A stretch of DNA of 64,000 bases, taken from Pseudobacter sp. (GTDB taxonomy: Bacteria > Bacteroidota > Bacteroidia > Chitinophagales > Chitinophagaceae). Location: NCBI GenBank assembly GCA_017849455.1, contig JAFIGX010000009.1, forward strand, positions 175,699 through 239,698, given 5' to 3'. The position numbers were made by a program, and so were the translations under genes. The notes beneath the pieces were generated by a model. It made no database searches. It worked only from the letters and a program-made list of their open reading frames with translations, and had not been told where the DNA came from. This document shows positions 9,419 through 18,028 of this stretch, in pieces (position 1 is the first letter of the stretch; every line of letters starts with the position of its first letter).

Positions 9419-11155
9419 CTATTTGAGCACCCGGTAAACCGGATACCTCAAATGTGCAGGCTCGTAATAGGGGGAATGCCTGTAAACGAAATCCAGTTGT
9501 GCGTAGGCATTTTTGGCAAAAGCGGTATCGGCAGCCTTTTTATCTTCCAGTTTCTTTTTCAGGTCGGGGTGCTTTTGAAGGTAGTCTGCGGCAATATCTT
9601 CAAAGGCATAACCGCTGAACCCTTCTTTCTGGATGAGAATGGCATCGAAAAAATTCCAGGCGAAATAGGAATCGGGAGCCTGTGGTTCCAGCACTTCGAT
9701 GAGGAAGCGGTTGGCTTCTTGATTGAGCGGGATATACCAATCACCTTTCCTGAATGGTACGGCCTGCCTGCCGCTGCTGACTTTTACATCGCTGTTCAGG
9801 TGGTGGGCCTCATAGGGTCGTGGCGTTGTTTTATAATCTTCGATACGTAGTACTTCCACTTCGATGGTGGTGTCTTTGGTGAGCGGTTTCATCGTTACCT
9901 GGTTTGCTTTGAGCAATTCTATCACTTTCCACCAACCTTGCGGAATGATATAGGCCACTGGTTTTTGAACAATGGTTTTGGGTGCGTAGGTATTGAAATA
10001 TTTGATTGGTTTCTCAAAGGGCTTGCTCCTGTCGTACCAGAGCCTGGGCAGGCCGGAAACGCTGCTGGGCTTTTCACCTGCTTCAAAACCCCTGAAGGTG
10101 ATCTCGGTGGAATGGCCTCTGTCGAGCTCCCAACTTACCGGGAACTCGGCTTGTGTTTTCACCGATTGTTTGGTGGCCTGTCTCAGTTTTTTGATAGCGG
10201 CACTATTGGCGGCAGTATACCCGATAAAGCATTCCATGAGCGCATAGGTAGATTCAACACGCTGCGGATATGATTTGAGCATGTGGGTTTCAGGAACGAA
10301 TGCAAATGTATGCCACAGGGAGGCATAACCGCTGCTGTAGCGGGGGCTATCGAAATAAGCGATCATACCTGCTTCGGGTGTTTTACCGGCAAAGTCGACA
10401 TAGGGCACCAGGTCGAACCCTTTTTGTTTCATGAGAGCGTAAATGCCGGGTTCGAATTGCTGGTGCAGGTATTCGCCCATGGCGCCGCCCAGTTTATTAT
10501 GCTGGGAAGTGAGAAGGGTCATGATATGCTGGTAATCGGCCCCGTTGCTCACGTGATTGTCGACGAACACGTCGGGGTCGCAGAGATGGAATATTTCTGC
10601 AAAGGATCGTGCCTCCCTGGAATCGCATTTGATGAAATCGCGGTTCAGGTCGAGGTTCTGTGAATTGCCGCGTGAACCAAATGAATCAGGGCCATTCTGG
10701 TCTACCCGGTAATAAGGGCTGCGGTTGAGGCAGCCGCCGATATTATAAACGGGGATGATGGCGAGGGCGATATTATCGGGCAGTTGTTTTTTATGGGTAA
10801 CGAAATCCCGTACCAGCAGCATCGTGGCGTCGATACCATCCGGCTCACCGGGGTGGATGCCATTATTGATGAGAATGATCCGCTTGTTCTTTTTGCGGAG
10901 GCTGTTGAAGTCACTGTCCTTATCATTGGACAGGGTAATGAGGTGAAGTGGATAGCCTGCATCGGTGGGCCCCATGGTGCGCATGCCGATCTGCGGATAA
11001 CGTTTATGCATTTTGGTCCACCAGTCGATGATCTCTGCATAGGCAGGTGTTTTGGCGCCTTTGCTTTGTTCGTATATTGTGGGAACGGGCTGGGCCATTG
11101 TAAAAAATATTTGGATGAATTGAAAAATTATTATTAGTTTTAATTTTAATATCAT
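9419..11155 (-). CDS. M14-family zinc carboxypeptidase, exported
   Basis: A 578-residue metallopeptidase with a hydrophobic signal peptide ending near MAQ (residues 1-22). The M14 zinc site is complete: His101 and Glu104 in NGIHPGEPDG, and His201 in FVDNHVSNG. The LDLNRDF motif (168-174) supplies the substrate-carboxylate Arg, and Glu289 in FVPETHML is the likely general base. The C-terminal 270 residues resemble the extra beta domain seen in Bacteroidetes M14 enzymes. It is likely a periplasmic or secreted peptidase of unknown substrate. Its start codon overlaps that of the divergent ATPase gene, and its promoter box lies inside that gene. Confidence 0.9.
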   Translation of the reverse strand: MILKLKLIIIFQFIQIFFTMAQPVPTIYEQSKGAKTPAYAEIIDWWTKMHKRYPQIGMRTMGPTDAGYPLHLITLSNDKDSDFNSLRKKNKRIILINNGIHPGEPDGIDATMLLVRDFVTHKKQLPDNIALAIIPVYNIGGCLNRSPYYRVDQNGPDSFGSRGNSQNLDLNRDFIKCDSREARSFAEIFHLCDPDVFVDNHVSNGADYQHIMTLLTSQHNKLGGAMGEYLHQQFEPGIYALMKQKGFDLVPYVDFAGKTPEAGMIAYFDSPRYSSGYASLWHTFAFVPETHMLKSYPQRVESTYALMECFIGYTAANSAAIKKLRQATKQSVKTQAEFPVSWELDRGHSTEITFRGFEAGEKPSSVSGLPRLWYDRSKPFEKPIKYFNTYAPKTIVQKPVAYIIPQGWWKVIELLKANQVTMKPLTKDTTIEVEVLRIEDYKTTPRPYEAHHLNSDVKVSSGRQAVPFRKGDWYIPLNQEANRFLIEVLEPQAPDSYFAWNFFDAILIQKEGFSGYAFEDIAADYLQKHPDLKKKLEDKKAADTAFAKNAYAQLDFVYRHSPYYEPAHLRYPVYRVLK

Positions 11156-12422
11156 GTGTGCATATATGTTAGATACAAAAATATTTATCAGTAATGTTAA
11201 AGTACGAAATTATCGGTCTTTAATAGACCTGGATATCAGATTAAATAATGGCCTTAACATTATTATCGGAAAGAACGGTGCCGGGAAGTCGAATTTCTTG
11301 AAATTCCTGTATGGCCAGATCGCCCGTGGCATTCACTGGAACTATCTGCGAATGCTGAATCCCCGGCTCACATTGCCGGGCAGGTATAGTTATACTTTTG
11401 ATATCGCATTGAAGAATAAGCGGGAGGATTCGATGTTCAGGATCAGCTCGGAGTACCGGGCAAAAGCAGGGCCAGGTCCGGGGAAGTTCGATCTCGATGA
11501 AAGGGTAGTGCGTGTTTCGAAATTCGAGAACGGGAAAGCTGTATTCAGGAACGTTGAATCATCACCCCTTAGTAAGAGCAAGTCCAGGAACGATAAAAGC
11601 AATCAGTTAGGTCTGGAAATGCTGAAGTTGGGTACGGGCCTGGCAGTGAGCTTTGTCAGGTTCAGGATTCCCGACCATCTCAAATATGTATCCGGACCGG
11701 GTGATCTCTTCATCGAGAATCCGGACAATTATTTGCTGGAAGAAGATTATTCCGGCTACGACAATGCTGTTCCTGCTGTTCTTCCTTCAGCTTTATTTGG
11801 CAATCAACTGGACAAACTGGTAAGAGCATCGCAGGTCCCCGGCAGCAAAAAAAAGCTGGTTGATAAAAAGGCCATTCTTGACTGGTTCGAAGAGCGGAAA
11901 CAGAAATATGAATATGTAGATATCCTGAAACATTATTCCCCCATCGAAGACATCCGTTTGAATGAGCATATCAGCACCTATCAGATCGATTATGGAAAAG
12001 TGCTGGGTAATATCATGGTGGAATTCAAGGTCGATGGCCGGTGGGTCCCCTGGCCATACATGACGGATGGTACTAAAAGGCTGTTCCATATCATTACGGA
12101 AACCGTGTTCAGCGATGGCCAGATCATCCTGATCGAAGAGCCGGAAGTAGGCATCCATCCGGACCAGGTCTATAAATTGCTCTACTTCTTGAGAGAGTTC
12201 AGCCGGAAAAGACAGATCATCATTTCTACCCATTCCCCTATATCGCTGGATGTCCTGAAGCCTGAAAATCTCGACGAGATCATCATTGCGAAGATGACAG
12301 AGGAAGGGACGAAAATGGCGCATCTGTCAGCAGAACAAAGGGAAAAAGCTATTGAATACATCACTGAAGTAGGAAGCCTGAGCGATTATTGGTTACATTC
12401 AGATTTAGAAATTGAAGAATGA
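11154..12422 (+). CDS. AAA-family ATPase (AAA_21/OLD-like), first gene of a candidate defence pair
   Basis: A 422-residue SMC/ABC-like ATPase. An N-terminal RecF-like strand (KVRNYRSLIDLDI) is followed by the Walker A GKNGAGKS at 39-46, Walker B with two acidic residues in ILIEEPEVGIHPD (Glu328, Glu329) and a switch motif STHSP with His360. The middle (100-320) has no recognisable domain. The start at 11154 overlaps the divergent peptidase start; an ATG at 11166 (MLDTKIF) is an equally good or better choice. It overlaps the next gene by ATGA. AAA_21 ATPases coupled to a small TOPRIM-like partner occur in PARIS, RloAB, AbiL and related phage-defence modules. That function here is inference. 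Confidence 0.85.
   Translation: MCAYMLDTKIFISNVKVRNYRSLIDLDIRLNNGLNIIIGKNGAGKSNFLKFLYGQIARGIHWNYLRMLNPRLTLPGRYSYTFDIALKNKREDSMFRISSEYRAKAGPGPGKFDLDERVVRVSKFENGKAVFRNVESSPLSKSKSRNDKSNQLGLEMLKLGTGLAVSFVRFRIPDHLKYVSGPGDLFIENPDNYLLEEDYSGYDNAVPAVLPSALFGNQLDKLVRASQVPGSKKKLVDKKAILDWFEERKQKYEYVDILKHYSPIEDIRLNEHISTYQIDYGKVLGNIMVEFKVDGRWVPWPYMTDGTKRLFHIITETVFSDGQIILIEEPEVGIHPDQVYKLLYFLREFSRKRQIIISTHSPISLDVLKPENLDEIIIAKMTEEGTKMAHLSAEQREKAIEYITEVGSLSDYWLHSDLEIEE
11176..11183 (-). promoter_or_regulatory. Bacteroidetes -7 box for the M14 peptidase gene
   Basis: On the minus strand this reads TATTTTTG, a full TAnnTTTG match, 21 bases upstream of the peptidase ATG. It lies inside the 5' end of the divergent ATPase gene. 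Confidence 0.5.
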
Positions 12423-12991
12423 AAATAATAGGGTTAGTTGGCGAAGACACCAACGACACATTAGCCATCCGGAATTTATTAGAGCTGCAATTCAAAGAAC
12501 AGATTCGATTTAAAACCTTGCTCCGAAAGAAAAATGGATGTCAGCTCGATAACCAAAGCTCGATAAGGGCTTTGAAAGCGGAATTATCGGGCGATGCCGT
12601 CGACATGATCATATTCATCCGGGACCTCGATGGGTTGCCCTCCGAAGAGCAAAAACTCAGGAAGCGGAGGGAATGGTTCGATAAATTCAATGTGATCGTT
12701 CAGAAAAAAGGAATATTCCTGTTGAATATTTATGAACTGGAAGCACTGATCCTGGCAGATATCGAAACCTTCAACAAGGAGTACAAAGTAAATATCAGGA
12801 ATGTGGGCAATGTGATGTACAAGGTGAAACCCAAAGAATTCCTGGTGCAGAAAAGCGCCGGCCAGCAAAAAGTATATGAAGAGAGACATTGTCCGGAGCT
12901 TTTCAGGCGGCTCCGTTATCAGGTACTCGTTAACGGGTGCCTATATTTCAGGGAATTTTCTGAACAATTCGTGGCAAGAATAAAGAAATAA
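12419..12991 (+). CDS. TOPRIM-like / DUF4276-like protein, partner of the ATPase
   Basis: A 190-residue cytosolic protein. The pattern is that of a small TOPRIM-type nuclease or of DUF4276/RloB: an acidic residue in the first strand (GLVGEDTND, Glu9), a DxD in the second conserved strand (IFIRDLDG, Asp69 and Asp71) and the stretch NIYELEALILADIE at 103-116, which resembles the ELEAxLLAD motif of DUF4276. It starts within the stop codon of the ATPase gene (ATGA overlap), so the two are translationally coupled and probably act together. Expected role: metal-dependent effector cleaving nucleic acid, or a regulator, when the ATPase senses a phage product. The pairing is seen directly; the biochemical role is not proven. 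Confidence 0.65.
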   Translation: MKIIGLVGEDTNDTLAIRNLLELQFKEQIRFKTLLRKKNGCQLDNQSSIRALKAELSGDAVDMIIFIRDLDGLPSEEQKLRKRREWFDKFNVIVQKKGIFLLNIYELEALILADIETFNKEYKVNIRNVGNVMYKVKPKEFLVQKSAGQQKVYEERHCPELFRRLRYQVLVNGCLYFREFSEQFVARIKK

Positions 12992-13016
12992 AAAAGTCCC
13001 GCTTCATAGCGGGACT
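12990..13016 (-). terminator. Rho-independent terminator of rpsT
   Basis: The stem AGTCCCGC/GCGGGACT (12995-13002 with 13009-13016) has a 6-base loop. Read on the minus strand it is followed by a run of T (12991-12995). It sits between the convergent 3' ends of the TOPRIM-like gene and rpsT and may also stop the plus-strand transcript. Confidence 0.85.
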
Positions 13017-13043
13017 AATAGTTTATAAATAGTTCCGGACAAC

Positions 13044-13301
13044 TTATTTTGCCAGGGTATTGACTTTCTTGGTGAGCTTGCTCTTGAGGTTAGCGGCCTT
13101 ATTCTTATGGATAATACCTTTTTTTGCCAGCTTATCGATCAAAGAGGCAACATCAGGCAATTGTTCGGCGGCTTCCTTGCCCGATTTCAATGCTTTCAGG
13201 TCACGGATCGCATTGCGGGTGGTTTTACCGTAGTATTTATTTCTTTCACGACGTTTAGCGGCCTGACGCACATCTTTTTTGGTAGCCTTGTGATTTGCCA
13301 T
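13044..13301 (-). CDS. rpsT: 30S ribosomal protein S20
   Basis: An 85-residue, very basic protein starting MANHKATKKDVRQAAK and ending in a Lys-rich helix, the normal S20 size and composition. It binds 16S rRNA in the small ribosomal subunit. The reading frame stays open upstream of this ATG, but the promoter at 13324-13355 shows that the transcript starts just before 13301, so the short form is correct. It is monocistronic, with its own promoter and terminator. Confidence 0.97.
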   Translation of the reverse strand: MANHKATKKDVRQAAKRRERNKYYGKTTRNAIRDLKALKSGKEAAEQLPDVASLIDKLAKKGIIHKNKAANLKSKLTKKVNTLAK

Positions 13302-13323
13302 TTCGTTCCAAAATTTAGGACGG

Positions 13324-13355
13324 CAAAGGTAAGCGGGCGGCAGTAATATTCCAAA
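13324..13355 (-). promoter_or_regulatory. Complete Bacteroidetes promoter of rpsT (-33 and -7)
   Basis: On the minus strand the sequence is TTTG (13352-13355), a 20-base spacer, then TACCTTTG (13324-13331). Both elements and the spacing fit the primary-sigma consensus of Bacteroidetes. The start codon is 22 bases downstream of the -7 box. This is the cleanest promoter in the window. Confidence 0.85.
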
Positions 13356-13509
13356 AAATAATGCCCCGATTTCAAAAAACTCCCCGAAAATCCTCCTTTT
13401 CCATGCTGAAATGGCATGGGAAACCTGCCATTCATCAACGGCCTGATTATTGGATATTGGCAAAATACAATAAAATGACATGATCTCCTGTTAATCAGGG
13501 AATCGTGGC

Positions 13510-13517
13510 TATATTTG
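13510..13517 (+). promoter_or_regulatory. Bacteroidetes -7 box upstream of sucA
   Basis: TATATTTG matches TAnnTTTG and lies 39 bases before the sucA start codon. The -33 element is weak. It is the probable promoter of the sucA-sucB unit. Confidence 0.55.
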
Positions 13518-13556
13518 TACCCCGATTTTCTAATACTTTGATTCAATTGCTTCTTC

Positions 13557-16325
13557 ATGAAGGACTTTTCGTATATCACCAACTCTCATCCCGCTTTTAT
13601 TGAGAGCCTTTACCAGGAATTTGTGAAAGACCCCAATAGTGTGGATCCGGAACTGAAAAAGTTTTTTGAAGGCTTCGATTTTGCCGTTTCCGAAGGCAGG
13701 GCCGCTGTGTACGGCGCCAGTGGCAATGGCGTAACAGGGGCCGCCGCCATCGCACCCACCCCGGGGATCGACTGGAAAAAGGAGGTGAGCGCCTATCGCC
13801 TGATCCTCGGCTACCGAAACAAGGGCCACCTGATCGCGAAGACCAACCCCATCCGCTCCCGCAAAGACCGGGGCGCCAACCTCGATCTCGCCTTTTTCGG
13901 TTTCACTGAAGAAGACTTCGATAAAAATTTCCAGGCCGGTAACCTCATTGGTCTCGGCACTACCAGCCTGCGCAATATCCTCGCTCATCTCCAGCAAACC
14001 TATGCGGCCCATGTCGGTATCGAATTCAAGTATATCAGCAACCAGAAAAAGATCGACTGGCTCACCAACGAGATGGAAAGGAATTTCACACAACAGACTT
14101 TCCCCATCGAAAAGAAACGCCGCATCCTGGAAAAGCTGAACCAGGGCGTACTGTTCGAGAAGTTCCTTCATACCAAATACATCGGCCAGAAAAGATTTTC
14201 ACTGGAAGGTGGTGAAACCACCATTGCAGCACTCGATGCCATCATCAATATCGCTGCCGGCCTTGAGGTGCAGGAAGTGGTGATCGGTATGGCCCACCGT
14301 GGCCGTCTCAATGTGCTGGCTAACATCATGGGCAAAACATACGAACAGATCTTCAGTGAGTTCGAAGGCACCGCCAAGCTCGATCAGACGATGGGCAGCG
14401 GCGATGTGAAATATCACATGGGTTACGGCAGTGAAGTGGAAACGCCGGCCGGTAAGACCGTCCACCTCAAACTGATGCCCAATCCTTCTCACCTCGAAGC
14501 TGTTGACCCGGTGGTAGTAGGATTTGCCCGCGCCAAAGCCGATGTGCTTTATGCCAGCGATTTCGATAAGATATTACCCATCCTGATCCACGGCGATGCC
14601 TCGGTTGCCGGGCAGGGTGTTGTATATGAAGTAGCGCAGATGAGTGACCTGAAAGGTTACTATACCGGCGGTACCCTCCACTTCGTGATCAATAACCAGA
14701 TCGGGTTCACCACCGATTTCGATGATGCACGCAGCTCCGATTATTGCACTTCACTCGCCGCCATGATCCAGGCGCCTGTGATGCACGTGAATGGCGACGA
14801 CGCAGAAGCCGTGGTGAAATGCGTGGAGATCGCCACCCGCTACCGCCAGGAATTCAATTCGGATGTGTTCATCGATATGGTTTGCTACCGCAGGCATGGT
14901 CACAATGAAGGGGATGATCCCAAATTCACCCAGCCCCATCTGTATGCACTGATCGATAAGCACCCCAATCCGCGTGAGGTTTATACGAACTACCTGCTGG
15001 AGAATGGGGAAGCCGATGCCAAGGAAATGGCGAAAGAAATGGAGAAAAAATTCTGGAGCGATCTGCAGGAGCGGCTGGATGAAGTGAAACAACACCCACT
15101 GCCTTATCACTACCAGCAACCTGAGCTGTGGTGGAAGAGCCTCCGGAAAGCAACGAGTGAAGACTTTGATCAATCGCCCATCACCGCTATCAGTGAAGCA
15201 GATTTCAAAAAAGTGTTCGACGCGCTGATGAAATGGCCGTCGGATTTCAAACCGCTCAAGAAAGTAGAGAAGATCTTACAGGATAAGGTTAAGTTATATA
15301 ATGAAGAAGGAAAGGTAGACTGGGCCACCGGTGAACTGTTGGCCTATGGCAGCCTGCTCCTGGATGGGCACGATGTGCGCATGAGCGGTCAGGACGTATG
15401 CAGAGGTACTTTCTCCCATCGCCATGCAGTATTGCGCGACGAGAATACAGACAAAGCGTATAGCCGTCTCAGTGAGATCCCTGATGCAAAGGGGAATTTC
15501 AGGATCTATAATTCTTTATTGAGCGAATATGCTGTTCTGGGATTTGAATATGGATATGCTATGGCCAATCCCAACGGTCTCGTATTGTGGGAAGCGCAGT
15601 TCGGCGATTTCTGCAATGGCGCCCAGACCATGATCGACCAGTTCATCGGCGCCGGTGAGCAGAAATGGAACAGGATGAACGGTGTAGTGATGCTATTGCC
15701 ACATGGCTATGAAGGGCAGGGACCCGAACATAGCAGCGCACGCATGGAAAGGTTCCTGCAGATGTGTGCCGAGCTGAACCTGGTGGTCACCAATATCACT
15801 ACTTCGGTCAATCTCTTCCATGCCCTGCGCAGGCAACTGGCATGGGCATTCCGTAAACCATTGATCAACTTCTCACCCAAGGCCAACCTGCGCCATCCGG
15901 GCAGCTATTCGGCCGTACAGGATTTCCTGCAAGGTGGTTTCAAAGAAGTGATCGACGATAGCTTCATTAAGGATGCGGCCTCCGTGAAGAAAGTGTTGTT
16001 CTGCAGCGGTAAGATCTATTTCGACCTGGCCGAACGCCAGCAGAAAGAGGGCCGTACCGATACGGCCATCATCCGCGTTGAGCAATTATACCCGCTTCCG
16101 CTGAAACAACTGGAAGCATTGTATGCCAAATACAATAAAGCCACCTGGTTCTGGGTACAGGAGGAGCCCCTCAATATGGGTGCGGCCAGCTACCTGCAAA
16201 TGAACCTCAAGAGCATCAACTATGGAGTGATCAGCAGGCAGCCAAGCGCGGCCACTGCCACCGGCTATGCCAAAGTGCATGCACAGGAGCAGGCCGAGAT
16301 CATCGACACGGCGTTCTCGATCTAA
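13557..16325 (+). CDS. sucA: 2-oxoglutarate dehydrogenase E1 component
   Basis: A 922-residue thiamine-diphosphate enzyme that decarboxylates 2-oxoglutarate in the TCA cycle and transfers the succinyl group to the E2 lipoyl domain. Length and architecture match SucA/OdhA: an N-terminal E2-binding helix (HPAFIESLYQEFVKDP), the TPP-binding core with MAHRGRLNVLANIMGK, GDASVAGQGVVYE, HVNGDDAEAVVKC (TPP/Mg site) and RHGHNEGDDP, and the C-terminal half with GQGPEHSSARMERFLQ. The E2 gene follows after a small inserted gene. E3 (lpd) is not in the window. Confidence 0.97.
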   Translation: MKDFSYITNSHPAFIESLYQEFVKDPNSVDPELKKFFEGFDFAVSEGRAAVYGASGNGVTGAAAIAPTPGIDWKKEVSAYRLILGYRNKGHLIAKTNPIRSRKDRGANLDLAFFGFTEEDFDKNFQAGNLIGLGTTSLRNILAHLQQTYAAHVGIEFKYISNQKKIDWLTNEMERNFTQQTFPIEKKRRILEKLNQGVLFEKFLHTKYIGQKRFSLEGGETTIAALDAIINIAAGLEVQEVVIGMAHRGRLNVLANIMGKTYEQIFSEFEGTAKLDQTMGSGDVKYHMGYGSEVETPAGKTVHLKLMPNPSHLEAVDPVVVGFARAKADVLYASDFDKILPILIHGDASVAGQGVVYEVAQMSDLKGYYTGGTLHFVINNQIGFTTDFDDARSSDYCTSLAAMIQAPVMHVNGDDAEAVVKCVEIATRYRQEFNSDVFIDMVCYRRHGHNEGDDPKFTQPHLYALIDKHPNPREVYTNYLLENGEADAKEMAKEMEKKFWSDLQERLDEVKQHPLPYHYQQPELWWKSLRKATSEDFDQSPITAISEADFKKVFDALMKWPSDFKPLKKVEKILQDKVKLYNEEGKVDWATGELLAYGSLLLDGHDVRMSGQDVCRGTFSHRHAVLRDENTDKAYSRLSEIPDAKGNFRIYNSLLSEYAVLGFEYGYAMANPNGLVLWEAQFGDFCNGAQTMIDQFIGAGEQKWNRMNGVVMLLPHGYEGQGPEHSSARMERFLQMCAELNLVVTNITTSVNLFHALRRQLAWAFRKPLINFSPKANLRHPGSYSAVQDFLQGGFKEVIDDSFIKDAASVKKVLFCSGKIYFDLAERQQKEGRTDTAIIRVEQLYPLPLKQLEALYAKYNKATWFWVQEEPLNMGAASYLQMNLKSINYGVISRQPSAATATGYAKVHAQEQAEIIDTAFSI

Positions 16326-16336
16326 AACAGGATATC

Positions 16337-16648
16337 ATGGACCAGAAAGAATTTTTACAGAAAATAAAATTTGCGGTCTTGTCGGTCGATGAGCACGCAG
16401 AGGTCATTCTTTTTGGTTCCCGGGCGAGAGGAGACAACAGGAAGGATAGTGACTGGGATATATTGGTGCTGACGGATACAATAATGGATGATAGGTTGCA
16501 GACAAATATTACGGATAACATCTATGATATTGAACTGGAGTATTCAGAGCCTGTGTCGCCTATGATTGTGGATAGGCAACGATGGAATAAGATGTCAATA
16601 ACCGGATTTTATGAAGATGTAATAAATGAAGGGATAAAAATTCAATAA
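16337..16648 (+). CDS. Small MNT-type nucleotidyltransferase-domain protein, no HEPN partner
   Basis: A 103-residue protein consisting only of a Pol-beta-like nucleotidyltransferase fold. The catalytic signature is GSRARG (27-32) followed by DSDWDILV (Asp39, Asp41), with a possible third acidic residue in YDIELEYS (Asp64 or Glu66). Such minimal nucleotidyltransferases usually form MntA/HepT pairs and adenylylate their HEPN toxin. No HEPN gene is adjacent. The gene lies 11 bases after sucA and 33 bases before sucB, so it is probably co-transcribed with them. Its sequence is visibly more AT-rich than the flanking genes, which suggests acquisition. The function here is unknown. Confidence 0.8.
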   Translation: MDQKEFLQKIKFAVLSVDEHAEVILFGSRARGDNRKDSDWDILVLTDTIMDDRLQTNITDNIYDIELEYSEPVSPMIVDRQRWNKMSITGFYEDVINEGIKIQ

Positions 16649-16681
16649 CAGCAGCACAATAAATTTATAAAGAGCCATATT

Positions 16682-17944
16682 ATGATCGATATCAAAGTTC
16701 CGACAGTTGGTGAATCAATCAGTGAAGTAACCTTGCTCAAATGGGTGAAGAATAATGGTGATTATGTCGAAAGGGATGAAGTGATCGCAGAACTGGAAAG
16801 TGAAAAAGCAACTTTCGAGGTCAATGCAGAACAGGCAGGCGTACTCAAAACAAGCGCACAGGAAGGCGATACCCTGAAGATCGGCGATGTATTGGCCTCT
16901 ATCGATGAAACGGCCGCAAAACCTGCCACACAGTCTACCCCCGCACAACCTGCACAGGCTGCCGCCAACGGCAAACAGGAAGCAGCGCCTGCCACTGCTG
17001 TAAAAGCTCCCGTGGCAGAAACAGTATCAGCCGCACCGGTAACCACTGTGCCCAATGATATCAAAGCCACTCCTGTGGCCGCTGCCATCATCGCCGATAA
17101 AAAGGTAGATCCCCGCACGGTAACGCCCAGCGGCTTCCACGGTAAGATCATCAAAGATGATGTACTGGCTGCTTTGTCGAACCCCGGCAAGGTGACCGGC
17201 GGCAAACCGCTGTTCAGCCGTGAGGAAAGAAGGGAAAAAATGAGCCAGTTGCGGAAGACCATCTCCCGCCGCCTGGTGGAAGCCAAGAATACCACGGCCA
17301 TGCTGACCACTTTCAATGAGGCAGACATGACCCGTATCATGGAGATCCGTGCCAAATACAAGGACAAGTTCAAGGAACTGCATGGGGTTGGACTGGGCTT
17401 CATGAGCTTCTTTGCCAAGGCCTGTGCCATTGCTCTCCAGGAATGGCCGGCAGTGAATGCCTATATCGATGGGGACCATCTCGTATACCACGATTATTGC
17501 GATATCTCGATCGCTGTATCCACCCCCCGTGGGCTAACAGTGCCGGTTATCCGTAACGTGGAAAGCCTGAGCATGGCCGATATCGAAAAGAAAGTGATCG
17601 AACTTGCCAATAAGGCAAGAGATAATAAATTATCCATGGAAGAATTGCAGGGAGGCACTTTCACCATCACCAACGGTGGGGTGTTCGGCTCCCTTATGAG
17701 TACCCCCATCATCAATATTCCGCAAAGCGCTATCCTGGGCATGCACAAAATACAGGAACGCCCGGTAGTGGTGAACGGACAGATCGTGATCAGGCCTATG
17801 ATGTATCTGGCAGTGAGCTATGATCACCGCATCATCGATGGCCGTGAATCCGTCAGCTTCCTGGTACGTGTGAAAGAATTGCTTGAAAACCCGGAACAAT
17901 TGCTGATCGGAAAAGACCCGGTTAAAACACTACTGGAAGTTTGA
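16682..17944 (+). CDS. sucB: 2-oxoglutarate dehydrogenase E2 (dihydrolipoyl succinyltransferase)
   Basis: A 420-residue acyltransferase core of the 2-oxoglutarate dehydrogenase complex. The lipoyl domain (1-76) carries its attachment lysine at Lys42 in ESEKATFEV. An Ala/Pro/Thr-rich linker runs to about 130, followed by a shortened peripheral subunit-binding region around [17 protein letters not shown]. The catalytic domain starts near [12 protein letters not shown] and ends with [13 protein letters not shown] (His382, Asp386). It accepts succinyl groups from SucA. A hairpin terminator follows at 17976-18010. Confidence 0.96.
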   Translation: MIDIKVPTVGESISEVTLLKWVKNNGDYVERDEVIAELESEKATFEVNAEQAGVLKTSAQEGDTLKIGDVLASIDETAAKPATQSTPAQPAQAAANGKQEAAPATAVKAPVAETVSAAPVTTVPNDIKATPVAAAIIADKKVDPRTVTPSGFHGKIIKDDVLAALSNPGKVTGGKPLFSREERREKMSQLRKTISRRLVEAKNTTAMLTTFNEADMTRIMEIRAKYKDKFKELHGVGLGFMSFFAKACAIALQEWPAVNAYIDGDHLVYHDYCDISIAVSTPRGLTVPVIRNVESLSMADIEKKVIELANKARDNKLSMEELQGGTFTITNGGVFGSLMSTPIINIPQSAILGMHKIQERPVVVNGQIVIRPMMYLAVSYDHRIIDGRESVSFLVRVKELLENPEQLLIGKDPVKTLLEV

Positions 17945-17975
17945 TCCGGATTAATTTCTTCCTGAATTACATTTG

Positions 17976-18012
17976 GCGTGCCATGGTCTGCGGTCTGTGG
18001 CACGCTTCGTTT
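17976..18012 (+). terminator. Rho-independent terminator after sucB
   Basis: The stem GCGTGCCA/TGGCACGC (17976-17983 with 17998-18005) has a 14-base loop and is followed by TTCGTTTT. It ends the sucA-sucB transcript. An in-frame ATG at 17978 lies within this stem, which argues against using it as the start of the next gene. Confidence 0.75.
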
Positions 18013-18028
18013 TAATATCTTGCGCCTG

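Noticed and set aside
13302..13481. N-terminal extension of rpsT
   Set aside because: S20 begins at MANHK, and a full promoter with -33 and -7 elements lies inside the extension.
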